A stretch of 64,000 nucleotides of DNA from JBMYRH01 sp049602155 (GCA_049602155.1 JBMYRH010000004.1:248001-312000); one strand, 5' to 3'; numbered from the stretch's first letter, positions 25,554 to 34,692 are shown. Notes: generated from the letters alone by a model not told the origin. Program-made: numbers and translations.

Positions 25554-27416
25554 TTATTTGTGAGTGACGGTACCCGAGGTCACGGTGCCACCCTGCCACT
25601 GGAAGTTATCCAGGATGACGGCGGAGTCGTAGATCTGGTCGCTGGTGTCATGGATGTGGAAGCGGAGCTCAAAGCTCTCTCCGGGCTGTACCGACTGCGT
25701 CGTCGTCAACCAACCGGTGGAGCTCCCCTCGCCGATGTTGCACTCATATCCCGTGCCCGAGATGTCCGTCGTCCAGTTGCTGCACGGCTCGGAGAAGGCG
25801 GTGTTAATCGCGATGTAGCACCACTTGCCGTCCGCGTTCTGGAAGTCATGGTAAACTCCAGGGTTGGAGCACGCGGTGAAGTTGACGACCTGGTCCTGAC
25901 CGTTGGTCGTCCCAGGGCCATTCATGATGATGTAGAACTTGTCGTTGAAGCTGCTACCAATCCACTCCTCGTACTCCACAGACATAAAGATGTAGTCGAT
26001 GCTGAAGCCAGTCACGCCGGGTGGTGCAGTGAGCTGAACCGAGAACTCAACGGCGTCCTGCATATCGTAGCCGTCTGTCGCGAAGGGATCCGGCGCCGAG
26101 CCGAATCCACCGAGGTAATCCTGGTGGTTACCCGTATCGACCATGCCCGAGGCCATGATGAAGTAGGACTCACCCGCGAAGGGCATGAGGTCATTATTCG
26201 CGTTCCCGTAGTGCTGAAGTGCGCTGTAAGCTCCAGTCGTATCATGGCCGGTCGGGCTGTAGATCTGCGCCGCCCCCACGTAGCCGCCGTAGCAGAGCTC
26301 CATGGCGCACAGCGCGGCGTCGATTGACGTCCCCGTGCAGACTCCGCTGCAATTTGGCTCCACAGAGCCACCCGCCTCGCCGGCCCACTCACCGTCACAG
26401 TCGTTGTCCAGACCGTCACCGGGGATCTCGGTCGCGCCGGGGTGAACGAGCCCGGAGTAGTCGTAGCAATCTCCACCGCCGTTCGCGCAGGTCGACGGGA
26501 AGCCAGCGCTGCCGATCTCAAGATCCGCGTCGCAATATCCGTCGTCATCATCATCGCACCCCTCATCGACCAAGAGGTTGCAGTTGTTATCCGTGTCGTC
26601 GCAGGTCTCGAGGAGCAGCGGCGAGATCAGCGGGTTGCTGTCATCGCAGTCTCCAGAGAGCTTCACCGCGTGGTCCCCGTCAGGCACGCAGAGACAACGC
26701 TGCGTCGTGGGGTCGCCTGCGCCGTCGTTGTCCGCGTCGATGAAGTAGTCGCGGCAATCGAGCGCGCCCTCTTCATCAATCTCGTCATTGCAGTTGTCGT
26801 CGAAACCATTGCCGCACTGCTCCTGGTGCCCAGGACTCACGAGCTTGTTCATCGGCTCACAATCGAGCTCGTTCAGGTAGCCGTCAGCGTCCTTGTCGGG
26901 ATCGCAGTCATCACCCACGTAGTCGCCGTCGAGATCCGCCTGGTCGGGGTTGCTGATTGTGGGGCAGTTGTCCATCTCGTCGAGGATGCCGTCGTCGTCA
27001 TCATCGTCATCACCGTCATCCTCAGGGAGGTCGGTCTCCTCCTCCGGATCTTCCCAAGGCTCGGTACCATCCACGTCATCCTCGTCCGTTCCAGTCGGAG
27101 GGGTCAGATCGGGCTCCTCGACGCTAGAGTCATCGCCGGTGTCGTCCCCCAACTCACAGTTGAAGTCGACACACGATTCGCCGTCAGCACACGCTCCACA
27201 AGCTCCTCCGCACCCATCATCTCCACAGGTTCGGAAAGCACAGGAGGGAATGCAGTCACCGAAGCTCGGCTCGGTCCCGTCAGCGATAGCGGCGGGCGCC
27301 GTCTCACCTGAGGGTGTCACCGCAGATGACCCAAGTGAACCAGCGTCATCACACGCCGTGACGGAGATACACGTCACAAGAAAAGCCAACGAGCTGAAAA
27401 TGCGAACGTAGTGCAT
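25554..27416 (-). CDS. Surface lipoprotein with MopE/TSP3 repeats and choice-of-anchor-L domain
   Basis: The 620-residue product has a lipoprotein signal (FLVTCISVTACDD, Cys at 22). A Cys-rich knot follows (CIPSCAFRTCGDDGCGGACG), then a long Asp/Glu linker, then thrombospondin type 3 and MopE-type Ca/metal loops (DNCPTISNPDQADLDGDYVG, ETCDDTDNNCNLLVDEGC, LDNDCDGEW). The C-terminal 230 residues match the choice-of-anchor-L domain: YIFMSVEYEEWIGSSFNDKF, STGWLTTTQSVQPGESFEL and DSAVILDNFQW. Asp directly after the lipid Cys is an inner-membrane retention signal in E. coli; whether that holds here is unknown. It begins two bases after the IgGFc-binding-like gene, so the two form an operon. Confidence 0.87.
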   Translation of the reverse strand: MHYVRIFSSLAFLVTCISVTACDDAGSLGSSAVTPSGETAPAAIADGTEPSFGDCIPSCAFRTCGDDGCGGACGACADGESCVDFNCELGDDTGDDSSVEEPDLTPPTGTDEDDVDGTEPWEDPEEETDLPEDDGDDDDDDDGILDEMDNCPTISNPDQADLDGDYVGDDCDPDKDADGYLNELDCEPMNKLVSPGHQEQCGNGFDDNCNDEIDEEGALDCRDYFIDADNDGAGDPTTQRCLCVPDGDHAVKLSGDCDDSNPLISPLLLETCDDTDNNCNLLVDEGCDDDDDGYCDADLEIGSAGFPSTCANGGGDCYDYSGLVHPGATEIPGDGLDNDCDGEWAGEAGGSVEPNCSGVCTGTSIDAALCAMELCYGGYVGAAQIYSPTGHDTTGAYSALQHYGNANNDLMPFAGESYFIMASGMVDTGNHQDYLGGFGSAPDPFATDGYDMQDAVEFSVQLTAPPGVTGFSIDYIFMSVEYEEWIGSSFNDKFYIIMNGPGTTNGQDQVVNFTACSNPGVYHDFQNADGKWCYIAINTAFSEPCSNWTTDISGTGYECNIGEGSSTGWLTTTQSVQPGESFELRFHIHDTSDQIYDSAVILDNFQWQGGTVTSGTVTHK

Positions 27417-27417
27417 C

Positions 27418-29571
27418 TTAGTTCTCCGTAATCGCCTGGAGCTTCATGCCACCAGGATAGGCGTAGCTGACGTCGCAGTCATAACCGTACGCTGTCAAAC
27501 CGATTGGGGCCGTCCCGGATACGAAGTGAATCGCTCCCGGGCTGACAGATGGGCGCGCGATACCATACCCAGTCCCCGCGATGGGGATAATGGGCGCTTG
27601 CAGCGGTGCGCCGTCGATGGTGACAGACGCTCCCGTCGGCACCACGATGTTGAGGTAATTCTCGGCGTAGCCTTCCGGTGTGAGCACGTTGTAGTTCTTG
27701 AGGTACCGCTTCACCGGCACAGCCAGCGTGAACGCTGGATCCCCAATCGCCGACTCCGTCCCCGTCGCTTCATCGATACAAGCCTTTTGTGACCCGGGGT
27801 AGGTCGAGCCCGTGAGGTAATGCCCCACCATGACCGGCCCATCTGACTCCACTTGGAACGTCCCTGGGGCAGCGAACTGAATCCAGCCGCCGCGCTGCAG
27901 TTTGAACTGCTCGTAACCAGGCACAGGCGGGTTCGTCGTCACCGTCACATCGTTGTCGCCGGCCATGACGCGCCACACGTCCACCTGTGTCTGACTGCGC
28001 GGCTTGAAGGAGTCAGCGACGTAGAGATAGCTCCACGTCTCGACCGGGTAGAGCTGCTGCTCAAGGTGGTCACAGTTGTCGATGCCGAGTGGCACGTTGG
28101 CACACTCATGACCGCCGATGACGGAGATCTTCTTGTCCGCCCACACGTACGTGCCGGTCAGGTCGACGCCATGAGCGCCATCGGTCTCGAGGTTGAGTGC
28201 CTGCCCCTGAGTCAGCGTGAAGAGCGACTCCTGCCCTGGCGTGAGGGCCGCGGTGCCGTTCACTGGGACGACAGGGGCCGAGGGCTTAACGACGATGTTA
28301 GTGTCGCCAGGCTGCGTCGCGATGATGGTCACGAACCCGCGGAGCACGCCTTGCGCGAAGACACGATGGGCCCAGGACATCACGAAGTACTCCTGCCCCG
28401 TGACCTTCGATGGGAGCAGCAACGACGCGTCGTTGGTGTGGACCCCTTCACCGTTGAGCGGGTTGAACTGATGCACCGCGACTGGCGTGTTCGTGACCAC
28501 CTGAAAGGTACGCTCTGTCAGCACCGAGCCGTCGACGTCAAAGCCCAGCGGGAGGTGGAAGATCTCAAGCTGACCCGGGTGGAGGTAGGTCGAGAGCACG
28601 CCGAGCTGCGCCGCGCTCATCGCCATGTTCGTCGCGTTGTTGGTGATCATGACCTCAGTCCCGGCCCCATCTGCCGGCACACTCACTACGAGGCCGATGA
28701 CCTGATTCTTTGCGTCGCCGACATTGTCTAGATCGACCGCCCAGTACTCACAACCGAGGTACGAGCCGTCCTTCACGTTCACGTCGCAAGGAGTCAAGCA
28801 CTCACCGTTCCAGCAACTACCGCCCGGTGGACAAGGCTCGGCGTCAACCCAGGCATCACCGCTAGCGTTGCATTGTTGCAGCTGCACGAAGCCCTTGCAG
28901 ATCTTTGTCCCTGGCGTACAGAGCTGGGGGATGCAGGCGCCCTGGTAACAGTATGCAGCGTCGCCGCAGTGAATGATCTCCCACTCGGTCCCGGAAGCGT
29001 TGCACTGCTCGTGGCTATCGTCGTTCAGACAGTAGCCGGTCGAGGCTCCCTCGGTGCACTCTTGCGGCACGCAGTCGGAGTTGACGCAACCGTACCCGTC
29101 GGGGCACGCCGTCTCGGTCCAGTAGAGCCCGTCCTCCGTACACGTTCCGATCGCGAGCGGCGTCGCGCAGACGATCTCACCCGGGGTGCAGGCCGTCTCA
29201 GGCCCAGCGTCTTCGATCGCGGCATCGGTGGACGTGATCCCTACATCCCCCCCCGATGATGCGGTCGCATCGCCCTCTGCGGAGGCAGAGTCATCACCGA
29301 GCGGGTCACCGGGCAGATCGTCGCCGAAGACAGGGGTCTCGGAGCCGAAGTCCGTGTTGGTCGCCTCGGTCGCGGCAGGGTCCGTAGTCCCCCCGACGGT
29401 CCCGAGGTCAGAAAGACCGTCGCTGGAAGAGCAGGCGAAACAGAGCACTGAAACGCAGGCGATAAAGCTGAATGAAGATAAATGCACAGCGAGCCCCAAC
29501 GCAGTCAGACGACGCCGTAATGTAGCCGCGTCACCGTTTCGACGCAAAGGCAAAGTCGCCCGGGTCTCCAT
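27418..29571 (-). CDS. IgGFc-binding-like surface lipoprotein
   Basis: The 717-residue product has an unusually long, basic N-terminus before a hydrophobic stretch ending in a lipobox-like VLCFACSS. A shorter start just before the hydrophobic part is possible. A Thr/Asp/Ser-rich linker follows. Four short Cys-rich repeats (about residues 130-260) have the form C-x-P-G-x-x-x-C-...-C. From about 265 the sequence matches the bacterial IgGFc-binding protein N-terminal domain: CEYWAVDLDNVGDAKNQVIG, NTPVAVHQFNPLNGEG, DASLLLPSKVTGQEYFV and KKISVIGGHECANVP. In animals this domain sits in mucin-like proteins; in Myxococcota it is a recurrent surface adhesin-like fold of unproven ligand. It is upstream of the choice-of-anchor-L gene in the same transcript. 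Confidence 0.87.
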   Translation of the reverse strand: METRATLPLRRNGDAATLRRRLTALGLAVHLSSFSFIACVSVLCFACSSSDGLSDLGTVGGTTDPAATEATNTDFGSETPVFGDDLPGDPLGDDSASAEGDATASSGGDVGITSTDAAIEDAGPETACTPGEIVCATPLAIGTCTEDGLYWTETACPDGYGCVNSDCVPQECTEGASTGYCLNDDSHEQCNASGTEWEIIHCGDAAYCYQGACIPQLCTPGTKICKGFVQLQQCNASGDAWVDAEPCPPGGSCWNGECLTPCDVNVKDGSYLGCEYWAVDLDNVGDAKNQVIGLVVSVPADGAGTEVMITNNATNMAMSAAQLGVLSTYLHPGQLEIFHLPLGFDVDGSVLTERTFQVVTNTPVAVHQFNPLNGEGVHTNDASLLLPSKVTGQEYFVMSWAHRVFAQGVLRGFVTIIATQPGDTNIVVKPSAPVVPVNGTAALTPGQESLFTLTQGQALNLETDGAHGVDLTGTYVWADKKISVIGGHECANVPLGIDNCDHLEQQLYPVETWSYLYVADSFKPRSQTQVDVWRVMAGDNDVTVTTNPPVPGYEQFKLQRGGWIQFAAPGTFQVESDGPVMVGHYLTGSTYPGSQKACIDEATGTESAIGDPAFTLAVPVKRYLKNYNVLTPEGYAENYLNIVVPTGASVTIDGAPLQAPIIPIAGTGYGIARPSVSPGAIHFVSGTAPIGLTAYGYDCDVSYAYPGGMKLQAITEN

Positions 29572-29631
29572 TAAAGATAGTTACCCGCGAGTGTCCGTCG
29601 CGTGGACTCCGGCGCAAAGGGCACGCTCGAG

Positions 29632-30213
29632 TTACTCTCCGTGTTGCCTTCTCGTATCGGAGAACGATTCATGAGGCGTGCCCGCTTGAACCTCAAAGTC
29701 CAGCGATGCTTCAAAGGTGATCCCGACGACTTCTGACGTCCGAGCGTCGATCAAGTCAAACTCCAACTGAGCGGCAATTCGCTCCCCTGTGAGCGTCCCG
29801 AACTCGGTCAACGTGATGCTCCCAGCGACCCCTGTGAGCGGCGTCATGCTCTCTGGGCAAGAGGCCAGCAAGGTGAGCGACACCGAAACCCCATCGGGGC
29901 CGATCGGGAAGGTCGCTGAGCCATCGGTCGCGATCTGGTCTCGGACCGCCTGGTAACTGTGAATCGTGATGGCCAAGCTGTCGGCCACTTCGACCAGCTG
30001 GCTTGTGTCACTGACTCGAATGAGGACCACGTCGCTGCCGCGGAGCGCAGAGAAGAACGAGAGCTCCGCATCAAAAGGTGCCCAGACCTCTGGGCCGCCG
30101 CAATCCGCGACCTCAAGCCGCTCACCACGGATAAAGCCGCTGCCCTGATCGAGGCAAGCTGACGCCGTGATGCCCCACCATCCAAGTACGATGGATACGA
30201 TGAGCGCCTTCAT
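29632..30213 (-). CDS. Small lipoprotein of unknown function
   Basis: The start is ATG 30213, where a lipoprotein signal begins (MKALIVSIVLGWWGITASAC); a longer frame upstream adds 48 residues without such a signal. The 193-residue product has few Cys and a beta-strand-like pattern (SLTLLASCPESMTPLTGVAG, SITLTEFGTLTGERIAAQLE), suggesting a small beta-sandwich. No family is recognised. It is divergent from the DUF507 gene and precedes the IgGFc-binding-like gene by about 60 bases in the same direction, so the three lipoprotein genes may form one transcript. Confidence 0.7.
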   Translation of the reverse strand: MKALIVSIVLGWWGITASACLDQGSGFIRGERLEVADCGGPEVWAPFDAELSFFSALRGSDVVLIRVSDTSQLVEVADSLAITIHSYQAVRDQIATDGSATFPIGPDGVSVSLTLLASCPESMTPLTGVAGSITLTEFGTLTGERIAAQLEFDLIDARTSEVVGITFEASLDFEVQAGTPHESFSDTRRQHGE

Positions 30214-30397
30214 GGGGATGCCTCCGACATCGTTGCAGCCTACTCCCACGCCCCCTGCCGAGCAACGAATCCCCCCCATCAGCCAAGGACCAACACCCTT
30301 CCCTTCCGACCGCCTCGACGCATCGAGAGGAAAAGCGCGTCGACAGCCGTCTTTCACCTGTGTTAAGAGCCCGCCATCTCATGCCCTAGGGTCGACC

Positions 30398-30922
30398 ATG
30401 CGCATCTACCGCGAGCGAATTCCAGCGATTGCACGGGGCATCGTGCAGGCCCTCAAAAAGGAAGAGCTCATCGAGTTCGACGCCGCCTCGCAAGAGGAGG
30501 TCGAATTGGACTGCGCGAGCGTCCTTCAGGAGTACCGACGCACGGATTGGGAGCTGACAGAGAAGGCCCGCGATCTGGTGTCAATGCGGGGCCTTGACTA
30601 CTCCCACACGCACAAAATCAAGAGCCGGCTGGCCTCTGAGAAGAAGTTCAGCATTGGCGACAGCGCGATCGAGTGGCTGGTGAACCAAATCCTCGAGGTC
30701 TTGCTCCAGAGCAACAACGTCGAAGAGATCTACGGCGACGATAACGACCTTCGTCGCGCGATGGCGCCCGTGATGCGGAAAGAGCTGAACGTCGGCAGCG
30801 ACCTCGATCAAGAGGTCCGAAAGCGCATCAAGAACCTCCAAGAGGGGACCACCGACTTCGACGTCGAGTACCAAAAGACGATGGAGAAGATCCGAACGTC
30901 GAAAGGTATGACCGACGAGTAG
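30398..30922 (+). CDS. DUF507 family protein
   Basis: ATG 30398 (AGGG 6 bases upstream) gives 174 residues starting MRIYRERIPAIARGIVQALK, the DUF507 N-terminus. The rest is highly charged and helical (HTHKIKSRLASEKKFSIGDS, LRRAMAPVMRKELNVGSDLD, KRIKNLQEGTTDFDVEYQKT). DUF507 proteins are small cytoplasmic proteins found mainly in deltaproteobacteria, Aquificae and relatives; their function has not been established. The full-length frame starts upstream at 30167, but the extra 77 residues overlap the divergent lipoprotein gene and lack family content. Confidence 0.88.
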   Translation: MRIYRERIPAIARGIVQALKKEELIEFDAASQEEVELDCASVLQEYRRTDWELTEKARDLVSMRGLDYSHTHKIKSRLASEKKFSIGDSAIEWLVNQILEVLLQSNNVEEIYGDDNDLRRAMAPVMRKELNVGSDLDQEVRKRIKNLQEGTTDFDVEYQKTMEKIRTSKGMTDE

Positions 30923-31113
30923 CGCGCAGCTTTTCTGCCGCGACATGCGACGGCGACGGCCGCTCAACGGGCCTCATCAGCCGCGATGAGCGCCGCTTCC
31001 AAAGCCTCCGGGACGAGAGAGGCAGCCGCTCCGCCTAGGTGGCAATGCGAGACTGCGTGTGCTAAGCGGAACCCTCGACGAGGCATCTAGCACGTGCGCG
31101 AGAGGAGCGAGCT

Positions 31114-32160
31114 GTGGCGAAGCAAAATGAATCGATTCGACCTGCGTTAGGGGTCCTGACAGCACTGCTAATCGCGCTGCCTGCTCAGGGCTGTGGACCG
31201 AGCTTCATCGATAACGACGCGACCGCGGGGACCGCCCTTGGGCTCCCCACAGAGCTGACCGTCAACGGTGAGATCAACGTCGATATCGGGGACGCAACCG
31301 ACTGGAAACGATTCACTGCGCAAGAGAGTGGAAGCGCTACGATCGCCGTCCGAATCGGCGACCCCTTTGAGGGTAAACATAGCCTCGTGGGTAACATCGT
31401 AGTCTTCGACCGCGACGCAAATCAGCTGACGAAAGAGCCCATCACCCGCGACGTGATGAAGTACGAGCTCTCCTGGCCCGTCAGTAAAGACGGCCAGTAC
31501 CTTGTCCGGATCGCCGCGACCGAGGGTAAATCCACCTATGAAGTGGACCTTACGCTGGAGCTTGAGGCGGCCGATCCCTGTGACGGGGTCCTCTGCGAAG
31601 AAGGGGACATCTGTGAGGACGGCGAATGCGTCCCACTAGACGAGTGCGATCCGGCCTGTAAATCAGGCCGCAAATGCGTAAGCGGCAAGTGTGTCCGCTC
31701 ATCCAAGCCCGCCTGCGGCGGTAAGAAGTGCCCACGGGGGCAGTATTGCAGCAGGAGCAAGGACCGCTGCGTCAAAGACCCCTGCCACGGCAAGCGCTGC
31801 AGCAAGCAAGAGACCTGCCGAGGTGGCGTGTGCAAAGCCAAGCGTAAGAAGCCCGTGCAGCCCGTCAAGCCTTCGGGCGACTGTGAGCCCGCGTGCACCG
31901 ATGGCGCCACATGTAAGAAAGGCAAGTGCAAGTACGGGCCGCTGGCAGCCCGAGTCGTCCAATCCGTTCCCCGCGGACAAACGACCCTCATCACGCTGAA
32001 CAAAGGCACGACGCACAAGATCAAAGTCGGCCAAAGCGGCAAGGTCCCTGGCGTCGGATCGTTCAAGATCATCGAGGCTTGGGATTACCGCAGCAAGGCC
32101 GTGCTCTCCGCGCCGTCCTCGAAGCTTGGCGACAAGAAGTCAGCGACGATCTATCGCTAG
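31114..32160 (+). CDS. Cys-rich lipoprotein with pre-peptidase-like domain
   Basis: The GTG at 31114 (GAGGAG-like site upstream) gives 348 residues with a lipoprotein signal (LTALLIALPAQGC, lipidated Cys at 27). Residues 40-145 resemble a pre-peptidase C-terminal-type beta domain (TDWKRFTAQESGSATIAVRI, DGQYLVRIAATEGKSTYEV). Residues 150-270 form a Lys/Cys-rich knot of EGF-like or disulfide repeats (CDPACKSGRKCVSGKC, CHGKRCSKQETCRGGVC). The last 75 residues look like a small beta domain. The basic Cys region contrasts with the acidic Cys/Asp repeats elsewhere in the window, so it might bind polyanions or those acidic proteins. It is tail-to-tail with the SRPBCC gene, the stops overlapping by 4 bases. 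Confidence 0.8.
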   Translation: MAKQNESIRPALGVLTALLIALPAQGCGPSFIDNDATAGTALGLPTELTVNGEINVDIGDATDWKRFTAQESGSATIAVRIGDPFEGKHSLVGNIVVFDRDANQLTKEPITRDVMKYELSWPVSKDGQYLVRIAATEGKSTYEVDLTLELEAADPCDGVLCEEGDICEDGECVPLDECDPACKSGRKCVSGKCVRSSKPACGGKKCPRGQYCSRSKDRCVKDPCHGKRCSKQETCRGGVCKAKRKKPVQPVKPSGDCEPACTDGATCKKGKCKYGPLAARVVQSVPRGQTTLITLNKGTTHKIKVGQSGKVPGVGSFKIIEAWDYRSKAVLSAPSSKLGDKKSATIYR

Positions 32161-32747
32161 CGGGTGACTTGCTTCCTCAAGTTCTCAATGATGTTGGGGA
32201 GCGTCTTACGTTGAGCTGCCCGACGGATCCCATCAGGGATCGGTAGCTTCGGGACGGCGTGAGCCTTGTAGATCACCAGCGTGCGCTTAGATCCGGCATC
32301 GAACGGGGCCAGCGTCCAGCTGCCTGTGTTCCGCTCAAAGTCGCCCTCGACCAAGCTCCAACTGCGCTGCCACTTCTTACCGGGGACGACCTTGTGCACG
32401 GCGTCCGTAGTCGCCGTCAACGTGGAGAGCGGGAACGGCAGATCAACTGTGACCCGGCAGCGGTGTACATTACCCTTCTTCCAAAGCTGTTTCGATTCGC
32501 TCACGCGGATCATCGTCCGTTTGTAGTCGGCGCAATTCGAGATGATCGCCCAGACCTTCTCAGGCGGCGCTTCGATCACCCCCATGACCGTCGCTTCGGG
32601 TTGCGAAGAGCCCGCGACTTTCGCGGCTGAGACCAAGATCTCACCGGAACCTAGACGGGCTTTTTTGGAGGGCGCTGCCTGAGCTGGAGCCCCGAGGCCC
32701 AGTAACGAGAGCGCGAGGAGGCCGTGTATGCTTGCGTAACGTGTCAT
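32157..32747 (-). CDS. Exported SRPBCC (polyketide cyclase/START-like) protein
   Basis: ATG 32747 gives 196 residues with a Sec signal peptide (MTRYASIHGLLALSLLGLGA, cleavage near A-Q-A-A). The mature part is a single SRPBCC ligand-binding domain: ATVMGVIEAPPEKVWAIISN, CRVTVDLPFPLSTLTATTDA and GSWTLAPFDAGSKRTLVIYK. This fold carries hydrophobic ligands in a deep cavity, so a periplasmic lipid or polyketide-like carrier is plausible. The longer frame to 32852 overlaps lgt and lacks the signal. It is downstream of lgt in the same direction. Confidence 0.85.
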   Translation of the reverse strand: MTRYASIHGLLALSLLGLGAPAQAAPSKKARLGSGEILVSAAKVAGSSQPEATVMGVIEAPPEKVWAIISNCADYKRTMIRVSESKQLWKKGNVHRCRVTVDLPFPLSTLTATTDAVHKVVPGKKWQRSWSLVEGDFERNTGSWTLAPFDAGSKRTLVIYKAHAVPKLPIPDGIRRAAQRKTLPNIIENLRKQVTR

Positions 32748-32790
32748 GCTTCCGTTGTAACACAGGACACATGCCAATGACTCGGCCCCG

Positions 32791-33678
32791 CTAGGCGTCC
32801 TCGGGTTCCGCGAGCGCCCCTCGCCCATCCGGGAAGATGTGCTCTTCCCCATCCGGGATCAGCATATGACCGACATCACGGCGAACTTTGCGCACCCACA
32901 GCCCCACGATGAACAACCCTATCGCAGCGTATTGCCCGGCTGTCATGCCGAAATACACCGCGTCCGAGGCACGTAAGAAATCGAGTCCAAAGCGGATCGG
33001 GCAATAGAGGAGCAGTGTCGTCGAGAGCACCCAACCAGCGAAGAGCGCGCGGCGGCGCTGACTCCAAAGCACTGCGAACATAAAGACCGAGTAGACGCAC
33101 TCATAGAAGCCCAAGTTGTGACGCACCGTGCCTGCGGGCTCAACAAGATCCCCGACGCGCAAGCTCACCGGGTAGGGCATCCCGAGCATGAAGTCGGTCG
33201 CGAACCCAGGGTGGTCAAAGGCCACCGTGCAACCCAAGCGGCCAAAGATCCACGCGAAGACAAACCCATAAATCAAGGGCTCAGCGTGATCCCAAAAAGG
33301 CAGACCGTTCCGTCGAAAATAGTAAATGACCCCAGCGGTCCCTCCGAGGAAGCCACCGAACGAGCTGATCCCTTCCCAAAAGTAGAGCAGATAAAGAGGG
33401 TTCTCGAAGACCTTCTCTGGGAAATAGAAGAGGGCGGAGTAGAGGTGCGCTCCGATCATGCCTGGGACGACCGCCCACATGGCGACTTCATTGAGGACCC
33501 GATCGTCCAGCCCGAGTAGCTGTGCTCGGCGCGACGCGACGACCGTCCCGCTGATGATGGCCGTCCCCACGAGGAACCCGAAGAGGTGGAACGACAACGG
33601 GCCCAACTCAAGCGCCGGAGGCTTGGCGTAAGGTAGCGCTGCGAGGGTGAGCCCGAGGTCCGGGAGTAGGCCAGTCAT
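32791..33678 (-). CDS. lgt: Phosphatidylglycerol-prolipoprotein diacylglyceryl transferase
   Basis: The 295-residue integral membrane protein has about seven hydrophobic segments. It shows the Lgt core: the EGISSFGGFLGGTAGVIYYF block, the conserved R-L-G-C in FAWIFGRLGCTVAFDHPG, and the later Glu in NLGFYECVYS. Lgt transfers diacylglycerol from phosphatidylglycerol to the lipobox Cys and is required by the 14 or so lipoproteins encoded in this window. Length fits the family. A hydrophilic C-terminal tail (DGEEHIFPDGRGALAEPEDA) extends beyond the last helix. The SRPBCC gene follows about 45 bases downstream, and the radical SAM gene is divergent. Confidence 0.93.
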   Translation of the reverse strand: MTGLLPDLGLTLAALPYAKPPALELGPLSFHLFGFLVGTAIISGTVVASRRAQLLGLDDRVLNEVAMWAVVPGMIGAHLYSALFYFPEKVFENPLYLLYFWEGISSFGGFLGGTAGVIYYFRRNGLPFWDHAEPLIYGFVFAWIFGRLGCTVAFDHPGFATDFMLGMPYPVSLRVGDLVEPAGTVRHNLGFYECVYSVFMFAVLWSQRRRALFAGWVLSTTLLLYCPIRFGLDFLRASDAVYFGMTAGQYAAIGLFIVGLWVRKVRRDVGHMLIPDGEEHIFPDGRGALAEPEDA

Positions 33679-33791
33679 GATGCGGGCGTCCTATCATACG
33701 GCGTGCTCATGGTCACGGGCGGAGCGTCACGCGAGGTGCCCTTGGCGCGTTGGAGCCTTGCAAGCGACTGCGCCCTCCCCTATCAGGGGAC

Positions 33792-34676
33792 ATGGCATCC
33801 TCTCCGCACAGAGAGCGCATCGACGCGTTTTTGGACCACTCGCGCTCCTTCGAGGGCCTGCGCTATGTATACCCGGTCGTCAGCCGTCGATCGGGGGGCC
33901 TCTCGATTGGGGTCAACTTGAACCCGGATAAGCGGTGCAACTTCGACTGCGTCTACTGCCAAGTTGATCGCACGATTCCCGCCCAGGTCATGCACGTTGA
34001 TCTCGAAATTTTGGCCGAAGAGCTGAGGGCCTTGATGTCCCGGGTTCAGGACGGCCGCATCTGGTTACACCCCAGGCTCGCTCAGACCCCGGCTCACCTT
34101 CGTCGCCTCAACGATATCGCCTTTTCAGGGGACGGTGAGCCCACCACGGAGAAGCGCTTCCCAGAGGCCGTTCAGCTCGCAGTCGACCTCCTAAAGGAGT
34201 GCGAACTCGAGGAGGTCACGCCGGTGCTCATCACCGATGCTGCGTGCCTGCATCACGATCGCGTGCGACGTGGCCTCGACGTCATGCACGCGAGCAGAGG
34301 CATCATTTGGGCCAAGCTCGACGCGGGAACAGCCCCGTTCTACGAGGTCGTCAACCGGTCCCATGTGCCCTTCAGGCGTGTGCTCGCTAACCTCGCCCTG
34401 GCTGTCAGCAGCTATCGAGTCGTCGTGCAGTCGCTCTTCTTCCGCGCCGAGGACACCCCCCCGTCTGCAGAGGAACTACAGGCCTATTGCGAACGCTTGG
34501 TTGAAATCGAAGCGGAAGGCCCCATCGAAGAGGTCCACATCTACACGATCGCGAGGCGACCGGCTGAGCCCTGGTGCACCCCCTTGAGGGACGCTGAAGT
34601 CGATGCCCTCGTGGCTCAAGTCTCTCACCATGTGCGCGCGCCCGTCCGCGGTTTCTACGGGCCGCCCGAGCTCTAG
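33792..34676 (+). CDS. Radical SAM protein
   Basis: ATG 33792 gives 294 residues. The [4Fe-4S] motif lies in DKRCNFDCVYCQVD (C-x3-C-x2-C), followed by the GDGEP motif (AFSGDGEPTTEKRF) that binds S-adenosylmethionine. Later strands include PVLITDAACLHHDRVRRG and RGIIWAKLDAGTAPFYEVVN. It belongs to a small cytoplasmic radical SAM group without a named substrate, resembling the wyosine-synthesis type (TYW1-like) core. An upstream in-frame start adds 14 residues and overlaps the lgt promoter region. It is a single gene, divergent from lgt and convergent with the ATPase gene. Confidence 0.85.
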   Translation: MASSPHRERIDAFLDHSRSFEGLRYVYPVVSRRSGGLSIGVNLNPDKRCNFDCVYCQVDRTIPAQVMHVDLEILAEELRALMSRVQDGRIWLHPRLAQTPAHLRRLNDIAFSGDGEPTTEKRFPEAVQLAVDLLKECELEEVTPVLITDAACLHHDRVRRGLDVMHASRGIIWAKLDAGTAPFYEVVNRSHVPFRRVLANLALAVSSYRVVVQSLFFRAEDTPPSAEELQAYCERLVEIEAEGPIEEVHIYTIARRPAEPWCTPLRDAEVDALVAQVSHHVRAPVRGFYGPPEL

Positions 34677-34692
34677 GCGGATCGCTTACCCG

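Noticed and set aside
26442..27311. Plus-strand frame of 289 codons opposite the choice-of-anchor-L gene
   Set aside because: It is the antisense of the Asp/Glu-rich linker and TSP3 repeats, and has no ribosome site or known domain.
27853..28731. Plus-strand frame of 292 codons opposite the IgGFc-binding-like gene
   Set aside because: The minus-strand protein matches a known domain across this span; the plus frame has no recognisable motif.
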